Origin: Emticicia sp. C21
GTDB taxonomy: Bacteria > Bacteroidota > Bacteroidia > Cytophagales > Spirosomataceae
DNA length: 64,000 nucleotides
Assembly: GCF_003418935.1 (NCBI RefSeq)
Contig: NZ_QVMT01000010.1
Location: forward strand, 62,001 to 126,000
Direction of reading: 5' to 3'
In this document: piece by piece, positions 35,538 through 43,105 of the stretch
How the letters are laid out: the number at the start of each line of letters is the position of its first letter
Position numbering within the stretch: the first letter of the stretch is position 1
The notes under the pieces: model-generated
The model's input: the letters and a program-made list of their open reading frames with translations, nothing else
Told to the model about the DNA's origin: nothing
The model's database searches: none
Translations under genes and position numbers: made by a program

Positions 35538-36347
35538 ATGTCGTTAAAAACAACCATTGAAGCCGCGTGGGAAGATCGCTCATTAATCAATGACCCAACT
35601 ACTAAAACTGCAATTGAAGAAATAATCAATCAATTAAATGAGGGAATTATCCGTGTCTCTAATCCAAATGAGGATGGAACCTGGACTACTAATGATTGGG
35701 TGAAGAAAGCCATCATATTGTATTTCCCTTTACAACAAATGAGTGTACAGGAAGTAGGTATTTTTGAATACCACGATAAAATGAAATTGAAAACGGGATA
35801 TGACAAGATTGGTGTACGGGTAGTTCCTCCCGCGGTGGCCCGATATGGCTCTTACTTAGCTAAGGGAGTTATATTAATGCCTTCTTATGTAAATATAGGA
35901 GCTTATGTAGATTCAGGAACAATGGTAGATACATGGGCTACAGTAGGTAGCTGCGCGCAAATAGGCAAAGATGTGCATCTGAGCGGTGGTGTAGGCATTG
36001 GAGGCGTTTTAGAGCCTGCTCAGGCCTCTCCGGTTATCATTGAAGACGGAGCATTCATTGGCTCACGCTGTATCGTTGTAGAGGGCGCCAGAATCGGCAA
36101 AAGGGCCGTTCTGGGGGCAGGTGTAACCATTACCAGCAGCTCTAAAATAATCGATGTCAATACCGGTCAGGAATACATTGGTTACGTACCTGATAACTCT
36201 GTTGTTATCCCTGGCATGTTGAATAAAAAGTATCCTGCAGGAGAATTTGGTGTACCTTGTGCGCTTATTATTGGCCAACGTAAAGCAAGTACAGATCTTA
36301 AAACCTCCCTTAATGAGGCACTAAGAGAAAATAATGTCTCTGTATAA
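35538..36347 (+). CDS. dapD: 2,3,4,5-tetrahydropyridine-2,6-dicarboxylate N-succinyltransferase
   Basis: The 269-residue protein has an N-terminal helical part (to about 100) and a left-handed beta-helix of hexapeptide repeats (GVILMPSYVNIGAYVDSGTMVDTWATVGSCAQIGKDVHLSGGVGIGGV). It transfers succinyl from succinyl-CoA to tetrahydrodipicolinate in the succinylase branch of lysine and diaminopimelate synthesis, needed for peptidoglycan. The length is typical. It is followed by a terminator and then a long gene-free region. Confidence 0.96.
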   Translation: MSLKTTIEAAWEDRSLINDPTTKTAIEEIINQLNEGIIRVSNPNEDGTWTTNDWVKKAIILYFPLQQMSVQEVGIFEYHDKMKLKTGYDKIGVRVVPPAVARYGSYLAKGVILMPSYVNIGAYVDSGTMVDTWATVGSCAQIGKDVHLSGGVGIGGVLEPAQASPVIIEDGAFIGSRCIVVEGARIGKRAVLGAGVTITSSSKIIDVNTGQEYIGYVPDNSVVIPGMLNKKYPAGEFGVPCALIIGQRKASTDLKTSLNEALRENNVSV

Positions 36348-36418
36348 TCCTGGAGTGTTATCTCTAAGAAATTAATTTTAAATCAATAGAAATAAAATTA
36401 AATTTCAGGCAGTAGTAA

Positions 36419-36441
36419 TCTAAGAATTGCTACTGCTTTTT
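36419..36441 (+). terminator. Terminator after dapD
   Basis: GCAGTAGT (36419-36426) pairs with GCTACTGC (36429-36436 region) with one G-U pair around a short AT-rich loop, followed by TTTTTGTTTT. It lies about 70 bases after the dapD stop. Confidence 0.7.
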
Positions 36442-36981
36442 GTTTTATATAATCTGCCTGTAAATTAAAACCCTTGATACTCTTCTAAAAGCAATCAATT
36501 CTTCAAGTAAATTTTTTTCCTTTATCCATTTATTCTACTCTTATGATTAAATCTTATTTAAATTAATTATAATCTCTCTGCTCTAACCATATCTTATTAA
36601 TTCCATTTTATTTTAATCTTTTTGTGTACAGGTAATCCTGACATTAAATAATTAAAAATTTGTTAATGCGTTTTTTATTGTCAACAGCTGATACAATAAA
36701 ATTATTTAATTATTATTCCTTACATCAAAATCTGCCAATATTCTGACACAATAAATTTGACATTAAAAATATTTATCCTGTATAGATTAAATAAAATATA
36801 CTGTCATGTTGTCTTAGTTTCCTTATTGATAAAGCTTATATGGATGAGTTACTTATTTATTGAAAGAAAGGGGAGTAGCTTATATAGTGATTTGAATAAT
36901 TATTAGCTCCTAGTCCGGATTTGCTTTTAGCTCTTTTTCTATTATTTTTTATTCTCTGTTGGCTAAAACGCTATTTAAATA

Positions 36982-37021
36982 AAAAGAGCTATCCAGTTTT
37001 TAATAACTAAATAGCTCTTTT
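36982..37021. terminator. Inverted repeat, possible terminator
   Basis: AAAAGAGCTAT and ATAGCTCTTTT form an 11-bp stem with an 18-base AT-rich loop. No gene ends nearby, so it may be a remnant of lost genes. Confidence 0.4.
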
Positions 37022-37566
37022 GGCGGACTAAAATAAAAAAAGCCCTATCTAAAAAAAGAAAGGACTTTCTGACGATTGAATCCCAAATTGTCGGCATTTC
37101 TACCTACAAATTAAACCTTTACTTAAATTTATCTTTAATGAATTATCTTAGAAAGCACGTAAGCATGACACAAATTTAGTTTACAACCCTTAATAAACAA
37201 GCTCCTTTTGTAAATATTATTCTTTTTTTTCTTGACATTATTAAATATAGGTTGAATTTATCCTAATTAGCTTTTTTCTCATATGTGTGATTAATATTTA
37301 CTCCTGAGAAATTTCATTTAGAACGCTCCAGCCTATATACAGTTTATTCTATTCTTGTGGCTATTAACTGATAAAGCTTATAATGCGCTGAAAATAAGGC
37401 TATTAACATTTGTATTTTAATTGTAAACATCCGCTATTTACATTTACCAGAATATATTTACAAAAGTATTTGGTTTTCATTTCTAAATAATTTATATTTG
37501 TAATGTGATGTTTATAATTGTTAATTAACATTTAGAATTAGTGTTTACTTTTGTTTACATCGATTA

Positions 37567-37586
37567 TTTACAAATATAATTGTAAA
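37567..37586. promoter_or_regulatory. Palindromic operator before the XRE regulator gene
   Basis: TTTACAA, six bases and TTGTAAA make a perfect inverted repeat ending six bases before the start codon. Further TTTACA or TGTAAA copies lie upstream (near 37424, 37439, 37458, 37542, 37553). A site so close to the start is typical for autorepression. Confidence 0.55.
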
Positions 37587-37592
37587 CTGTTT

Positions 37593-38024
37593 ATGAAATT
37601 AAATGAAAAAATTCGTCGATTTATTAATGACAAAGATTTAACCTCAACCAAGTTCGCTGATGAGATTGGAGTGCCTCGCCCGAGCATTTCTCATATATTA
37701 TCAGACAGAAATAAGCCTAGTTTGGAGATTGTACAGAAAATTTACAAAAGATACCCAGAATTAGGCTTCGATTGGTTTTTGGAAGACGAAGAAAATGAAG
37801 CGCAATTAACTACTCAATTACCTAGTAATCAAGTAGTTACACAACAGAAAAGACCTATTTTTACTTCGCGAGAATCAAGCGAAAGAAAAATCACGGAAAA
37901 TAGTACACCACAGCCAAACCTCAATAGCACTATTTTACCAAATTTTGGTCATGGCAACGTTGCTCGTATCATTGTTGTGTATACAGATGGGAATACCCAG
38001 GTTTTTGAGTCAAGCAATGCCTGA
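37593..38024 (+). CDS. XRE-family helix-turn-helix regulator
   Basis: The ATG of MKLNEKIRRFINDKDLTS is used; the frame reaches 14 codons further to a TTG across the palindromic operator. The 143-residue protein has a Cro/CI-type helix-turn-helix in its first 65 residues (STKFADEIGVPRPSISHILSDRNKPSLEIVQKIYKRYPEL) and a polar, Ser/Thr/Gln/Asn-rich C-terminal half ending in a short hydrophobic strand ARIIVVYTDGNTQVFE. Similar lone XRE proteins are common in Cytophagales. It stands alone between two gene-free stretches; targets are unknown, but the palindrome before its start suggests self-control. Confidence 0.85.
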   Translation: MKLNEKIRRFINDKDLTSTKFADEIGVPRPSISHILSDRNKPSLEIVQKIYKRYPELGFDWFLEDEENEAQLTTQLPSNQVVTQQKRPIFTSRESSERKITENSTPQPNLNSTILPNFGHGNVARIIVVYTDGNTQVFESSNA

Positions 38025-40302
38025 CAATTTGTCATAGTTATTTTAAGGATTAGATTCTTTCCATTAGCTTATATTTTAATGTCATCAGGATTCGACTCAA
38101 TTTTATTCAGATGGCATTAAAAATTTTGAAAGTTGAGCCTCTTTACTTTTTAGAATTAAATTTTACAAACTAAAAATGAAGACAATAATTAAATTAGCTT
38201 ACAATAATTGAAATAGAAATTAAGTGTCCTAAGTTATCTCCGAGAGTTTAAAATGGTAATAAAAGTATCTAAATAGATATTTCTCGATGATAACTCTGAA
38301 TTTGTGAATGCTCATATGACGACTAATACAACCAGGGAATTGAGCATGAATAAATCAATACCTTATTTTTCTCTATTTGCTTACTTAGTCAACTTCATTA
38401 AGATGGGCATTAATTAGGTCGGAACTTTTAATAGACCTAATTACCTCCGGAGAATCTAGGTTTATGGCTTGAAGAAAATCCGGCTAGCTATCAAAGATGC
38501 AAATAAAGTTAATGAAGACAAGGCATAGCTTAAGACAGTAACTGAAGTAAATGTTAGGCGTTCATAGAAATAGTTTTCTTACTGATTATTCCGGTATCTG
38601 AATGGTTTAATACAGTTCTATTATAAATGTATGTAGCCCTCCATTGAGACCATTTAAAAGGGGACATTCATTGCTGGAATTATGACTTTACTAATGGTGG
38701 TTAAAAGCTGTAATAGCAAGCAGAAATTGAAACTTTAGAACCAGCCAAATTTGTAGAAAGGCTCAATACTTTCAATAGAACCGTTTAGTAAAAAGTGTTA
38801 AAAAATTAAAGACTATAGGTTTTAAGAAATCACATATCTGTGTTGTGGAGTAAATATAAATCTAATGTGGAAAGAAAGCTTGGTGAGTAATGTTTAGCTT
38901 TAGAAATTTATCAAAGACTTTGACATTTCATTTAATCATTGGTTTGGATTTGGTATGCAGAGTTAAGAGTAGGTCTTAATAATTTGAAGCCAGAGTTTGT
39001 TTCGGGTGAATATAAAGACAGTTAGTATTAATATCATCTCTATCATATACATCAAGTATTAGGCTTACTAACTTGATTAATATTCATTAGAAGAATCTAG
39101 TGGTCTTAGTGCTTTAAAAATTGGTTAGCGCGAATTAGCATAAATTGTATATAGGCAAATTTGTACCAAAGAGATAGAATGATATTTTCAATTTACGTTA
39201 ACTTGTTTGAATCGAAAATCTAACTCTTTCAACTCAGGATAATTTAAATGGTTTTTGTCAATACTTAAAATATGCAGCAGAGTAGTAGGGGGTATTTTTA
39301 AATTTATTGGTCGTTTAAAATAAAACGCAAACCATTCTGACAATTTTTATCTCAGTATAAATTTCAAAATTTGCAGTTTTAAAAATACCAACACAGAAAA
39401 TTGGCGACCAGTATTCTTAAAGTTTTACAAATTATTGAAAGACTTAATCAACTATAATTCATTTTCTATTTGATTTTTATCTTCCCGGCTTTTAATAAAT
39501 TGAATCATTTTTCAGATTCATAAATCTTTGAATTTTCACCTTCAAAAATTAGCCTATAAACTACAACTAGCTTTACTTGAAAGACCCTCAAAATGAAGCC
39601 ATTTTTAAGCCATCAAACGTTATCTCTAAGAGCATTTTGATGCATAAGTAGGGTAGTTGCTCATTTCATCACCTAAAGCTCCTAAAAAAGGCCTTTTTAC
39701 GAATCCACAATTATAACTATACTGCAAATACATACTGATAATAACTAAAAAAACTATATCAATTATAATATTCGTAAATATATTTCTTATGTTTATTATA
39801 ATACTATTGAATATAATCATAAATTATAATACGTATGTTTATTACAATTTGAATTATTAAGTTAATAATTATTATTTAAAATATACTTATAATACTTTTA
39901 TATATAATTGATTATTTATTAAGTAATGTTCATTATTATCTAAATATACATTTATTATATACTTTACATTTTAAATAAATTGTTCTTAATAAATAAACTA
40001 TTCTTATATATCTATTTATACTTTATTATACATTAGTACTTTTATTATAGATTTTACATTTTAAATTATCAGTAATTAAAATACTTACTATAAAATCTTT
40101 ATAAAAGGTGCTTTTTTTATGAATGATAATTATTTATATATACTATATGATTCATAAATTTCAGTATTATTATATGATTATATACTATAAAACATTCTAT
40201 ACTTATCGTAAAATTATTATTTTCAATAAAACTTATATTTTTAATATTGTTACTACAGATGATTTGTTCTATATTGCTGCACAATATTATCCTTATATCG
40301 AT
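38025..40302. other. Long AT-rich gene-free region before parA
   Basis: No intact gene is visible in about 2.3 kb. From 38140 to 39450 the base composition is somewhat more mixed and short stretches translate plausibly (for example ELRVGLNNLKPEFVSGEYKDS at about 38960-39021), but stops interrupt every frame; this may be a fossil gene that I cannot name. From 39600 to 40300 the sequence is extremely AT-rich and contains direct repeats, like a replication or partition site. Confidence 0.55.
39951..40066. repeat. Pair of 26-bp direct repeats upstream of parA
   Basis: The stretches at 39951-39976 and 40041-40066 agree at 24 of 26 positions and are spaced by exactly 90 bases. Each has TTTATTATA followed by TTTACATTTTAAAT. 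A partial copy, TTTATTATACATT, starts at 40022. They sit 240-350 bases before parA, where type Ib partition systems carry their centromere-like site. Confidence 0.6.
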
Positions 40303-41067
40303 ATGATTATTAGTGTAGTAAACAACAAAGGGGGAGTGGGTAAAACTACATCTACCCAAAATCTTGGTGCTGCCTTTAAGAAGTTTGCCAATGCCCAGGT
40401 GCTCTTTATTGACCTTGATGGCCAGGCAAGTCTTACCAGGTGTTTTGGTGTACAGGAATCTCAGGTTGCAAAGAACCATGTAGGGAATTACCTGAGTGGT
40501 GAACTGCCATTTGATTCTATTGTAATCAATACACCTATAGGGGATTTATTGCCCAGTGCCGCTGAACTGAACACGAAGGAAGATGTGATAAAAGCATCTC
40601 CGGTATTTCCCTTTAATCTAAAACTACTATTAGATAAAGTGAAAAAGAATTATGATTACATTATGATTGATTGTCCGCCGACTCTTTCAGGAATGACCCG
40701 AGTTGCGCTTATTGCATGTGATATTTATCTGGTACCGCTCCAGGCGGAATATTTAAGCTATGAAGGTCTCAGAAACTTCCTGAATTATTCTTCAGAGCTA
40801 CAACTCATTAGTCCGCAAACAAGACTCGGTGGTGTATTTGCTACACGCTATAATCCGAGAATCAACAAAAAACTTAGCAACGATATTATAGAAGCTACCA
40901 AACAACAATTGGGAAGTTCATTTTTTACTACAACTATCCGGGACAATATTGCTATATCTGAAGCTCAGGCTAATGGAAAGGATATTTTTTCTTATTCCCC
41001 AGAAAGTAATGGTGCGATGGATTATTATCAATTAACTAAAGAGATTCTCAGTAGTATTAATAACTAA
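40303..41067 (+). CDS. parA: ParA-family partition ATPase
   Basis: The protein is taken to start at MIISVVNNKGGVGKTT, because Walker-type ParA proteins begin there; the 60 codons upstream are Tyr/Ile-rich low-complexity sequence. The 254 residues contain the deviant Walker A KGGVGKTT (9-16), Walker A' VLFIDLDGQAS and Walker B DYIMIDCPPTLSG. It has no N-terminal DNA-binding domain, as in chromosomal and type Ib plasmid ParA. Such ATPases position DNA or protein cargo over the nucleoid. The next gene encodes a small DNA-binding-type partner, and the pair lies about 540 bases from dif. Confidence 0.93.
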   Translation: MIISVVNNKGGVGKTTSTQNLGAAFKKFANAQVLFIDLDGQASLTRCFGVQESQVAKNHVGNYLSGELPFDSIVINTPIGDLLPSAAELNTKEDVIKASPVFPFNLKLLLDKVKKNYDYIMIDCPPTLSGMTRVALIACDIYLVPLQAEYLSYEGLRNFLNYSSELQLISPQTRLGGVFATRYNPRINKKLSNDIIEATKQQLGSSFFTTTIRDNIAISEAQANGKDIFSYSPESNGAMDYYQLTKEILSSINN

Positions 41068-41153
41068 TGTGGCCGCATGATTACGGACGATTACATTATA
41101 TATGATATATATAAGCCCTGATAATTGGCTGTATCAAATTAAATTCTAAAAAA

Positions 41154-41483
41154 ATGGCAAAAAATAAAAATTTCACCTTTGAAAGTTTAGTTCCTACAAA
41201 GAGTTCTGAACAGACAACTCCGGCTACAGCTAATCAACCGGCAGCTATAGTTGCTTTACAAGATAATGGACCATCAACGAAAGTAACATTTGATTGTCCG
41301 AACGATTTAGTTGAAACTATGAAAGATTACGGCTACTGGGAAGGTATGTCTCAAAAAGATATTATTATTGAAGCCCTGGGCGTATTCTTTGAAGATAAGA
41401 AAATAAAAGAAAGGCCTGAGAAAGTAAAAATGCGTAAAAAAGTTGGCCGTAAACCAAAAGCTTTAAAAGCATTTCTCAATTAA
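41154..41483 (+). CDS. Small basic ribbon-helix-helix-like protein, probable ParA partner
   Basis: The 109-residue protein has a disordered N-terminal 45 residues (Thr, Pro, Ala, Gln), then TKVTFDCPNDLVETMKDYGY with SQKDIIIEALGVFFEDK, a strand-helix-helix pattern like the ribbon-helix-helix fold, and a basic tail (KVKMRKKVGRKPKALKAF) with an AT-hook-like GRKPK. It follows parA by 86 bases on the same strand. In type Ib systems the second gene is such a small DNA-binding protein (ParG type) that binds the centromere and activates ParA with its flexible N-terminus. The fold is inferred by eye. Confidence 0.6.
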   Translation: MAKNKNFTFESLVPTKSSEQTTPATANQPAAIVALQDNGPSTKVTFDCPNDLVETMKDYGYWEGMSQKDIIIEALGVFFEDKKIKERPEKVKMRKKVGRKPKALKAFLN

Positions 41484-41546
41484 AATAAATCAAATTCATA
41501 ATTATCCATATAGGAGATAGAAAGAATTCAACATGTTATCAACAAA

Positions 41547-41562
41547 TGTTCCACGTGGATTC
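41547..41562. promoter_or_regulatory. parS-like site
   Basis: TGTTCCACGTGGATTC agrees with the common ParB site TGTTCCACGTGGAACA at 13 of 16 positions; the inner TCCACGTGGA is a perfect palindrome. It lies 64 bases after the small DNA-binding gene and 44 bases before dif. No ParB gene is in the window. Confidence 0.45.
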
Positions 41563-41605
41563 TTTCATTTTCCACACCTTTCCCTTTCTATGAGGGTTAA
41601 ATTAT

Positions 41606-41633
41606 ATGTTACATAATTTATATTATGTTAAAT
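41606..41633 (+). other. dif: dif site (XerCD recombination site of the replication terminus)
   Basis: The 28 bases compare with Escherichia coli dif as follows. The XerC arm is ATGTTACATAA (inner five bases identical), the centre is TTTATA (one difference from TGTATA), and the XerD arm is TTATGTTAAAT (11 of 11 identical). In total 22 positions agree. XerC and XerD resolve chromosome dimers here. Gene orientation changes at this point from mainly plus to mainly minus, as expected at a terminus. Confidence 0.85.
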
Positions 41634-41766
41634 AGAAATTATGTAACTACCCTATGAGTAAGTTAATTATTTGTATTTGTTAAGTTTTGGGTATATTATT
41701 TACCTCTCAAATAATATACATTAATATAAATATTTAAAGGTCAGGCTTAAAATTTACAGGCATTAT

Positions 41767-41801
41767 ACTGAAATTTATAAGATAAAAGAAAGATTAACTT
41801 A
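41767..41801. repeat. Dispersed 35-base repeat, copy 1
   Basis: This stretch agrees at 31 of 35 positions with 46047-46081; the core GATAAAAGAAAGATTA is identical. Both copies lie next to a terminator on the downstream side of a minus-strand gene. Confidence 0.6.
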
Positions 41802-41815
41802 TTACTGTACTCCGT

Positions 41816-41851
41816 AAAAAAGCCCTCAGAATTGCTTCCAAGGGCTTTTTT
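41816..41851 (-). terminator. Intrinsic terminator of the TPR gene
   Basis: AAAAAAGCCCT (41816-41826) and AGGGCTTTTTT (41841-41851) form an 11-bp stem with a run of T on the minus-strand 3' side. Confidence 0.85.
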
Positions 41852-41877
41852 ATAATTTATTTCTGTCTATCGAATTC

Positions 41878-42987
41878 TTATTTGCGTTTTGCGCATTGTT
41901 CAAGTACTGAAGTTAAGCTGGTCATGCTAGTTGTCAACTCTTCCTCCTGAGGTTTTCCTTCTTTTTCTCTTGCGGCCTTACAAATATCGAAGTATGGTTT
42001 TGCTTCAGCAAATTTAGCACAAGCCTTATCTTCTACAGCCTTACCATTCTTTTGATATTCTTTCATATCCATTTTATCTACTTCTTTTTTAATTTCAACT
42101 GCCTGGTTAAAATAATATACACCTAAGTTGAAGTTACAGTCGTAATTATTCGGATCAATCGCCAATACTTTTTTATACCATACTAAAGCTTCTTCTTTCT
42201 TACCCCCATTATCATAAAGAATGGCTAGGTTAAGTAGATTATTTACATTGTTTGGGTCAGCATCTATCAATTTTTTCAACTCTGCAATTGCCTCATCAGA
42301 ATTACCGCTTGATAATTGAATATTCACTAATGAACCTTTCAAATCTTTATCATTAGGATTCGCTGAGATACCCTTTTTTAAAACCTCTACTGCTTTAGTA
42401 TTATTTTTCTCGGCTTTGTATATCTCAGATAAGCTATAGAATACAGCCGGGTCTTTACCTCCCTGATCAATGAACTTTGCGAAATAAACTTTAGCCGCTT
42501 CGTTATCTTTTGCTTGTTGACCTACAATACCTGAGTATAGCGCTGCTGTGGTATCTTTAGGACTTACTTCAGAAGCTAATCTGAATAATCTAAGGGCATT
42601 TGGGAAATTTTTAGCGTTATAGAATCCTGCGCCTTGTTGCATTAATGCTGAATAAATTTTCTGGCTGGTTAGAGCTGCTTCAATCTCTTTAGCACCTTTT
42701 CCCCCAGCCTCAACTTCAAGTGCTTTTTTATAAGTATTATATGCTTTTTCAGATGCCATTGAGTCTTTACCGCAATTAATCGCCATATCCTCATAAGCAG
42801 CAGCCAGTTTAACCCAGGTTGAAGACTTTGCACCTTTTTTAGCATCCTGACTTGCTTTTTCGCCTTTTGTTATTTCATCAGCCGCTGACTTACATTGTGC
42901 ATCACGAAGCTGATTATCAAGTCCTGCTTGTGCAAATACGCCTGCCGTAACCATTGATAAGACAGACACAAAAATGGTTTTTTTCAT
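41878..42987 (-). CDS. Periplasmic tetratricopeptide-repeat protein
   Basis: The 369-residue protein has a signal peptide (FVSVLSMVTAGVFAQ) and about six TPR units between residues 100 and 320 (for example NFPNALRLFRLASEVSPKD, KNNTKAVEVLKKGISANPND, KKEEALVWYKKVLAIDPNN). The stretch before the repeats is rich in Lys and Ala. No catalytic motif is present. It is the first gene right of dif and is transcribed towards it. A role as an envelope scaffold is likely but not shown. Confidence 0.8.
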   Translation of the reverse strand: MKKTIFVSVLSMVTAGVFAQAGLDNQLRDAQCKSAADEITKGEKASQDAKKGAKSSTWVKLAAAYEDMAINCGKDSMASEKAYNTYKKALEVEAGGKGAKEIEAALTSQKIYSALMQQGAGFYNAKNFPNALRLFRLASEVSPKDTTAALYSGIVGQQAKDNEAAKVYFAKFIDQGGKDPAVFYSLSEIYKAEKNNTKAVEVLKKGISANPNDKDLKGSLVNIQLSSGNSDEAIAELKKLIDADPNNVNNLLNLAILYDNGGKKEEALVWYKKVLAIDPNNYDCNFNLGVYYFNQAVEIKKEVDKMDMKEYQKNGKAVEDKACAKFAEAKPYFDICKAAREKEGKPQEEELTTSMTSLTSVLEQCAKRK

Positions 42988-43105
42988 ATTTTGAGTTGAT
43001 TTTTTAAAATACTTAAACGTTTAGGGTTAGACAATATTATTTCCCGAAAAATATATATTTTCGGGAAATTAACAAAGTATTAACATAAAAACTCGACATA
43101 CTCCC

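Larger units (their letters stand above)
36348..37592. other. Gene-free AT-rich region between dapD and the XRE regulator
   Basis: No convincing reading frame is present in 1.2 kb. It contains the dapD terminator, a second inverted repeat (AAAAGAGCTAT at 36982-36992 with ATAGCTCTTTT at 37011-37021) and, near its right end, many TTTACA/TGTAAA motifs that probably belong to the XRE regulator. The stretch 37020-37120 has short hairpin-like pieces but no RNA family that I recognise. Confidence 0.6.

Noticed and set aside
40123-40302. A 60-codon N-terminal extension of ParA
   Set aside because: Ile/Tyr-rich low-complexity residues without similarity to ParA; the Walker A motif normally lies within the first 20 residues.
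40117-40479. A 120-codon minus-strand frame across the parA start
   Set aside because: It overlaps the Walker A region of parA and consists of AT-rich low-complexity sequence in the rest.
41536-41633. Reading this region as the chromosome origin because of DnaA-like boxes, parA and high AT content
   Set aside because: Gene orientation on both sides points towards it, not away, and a dif match lies in the same place; a terminus fits better.
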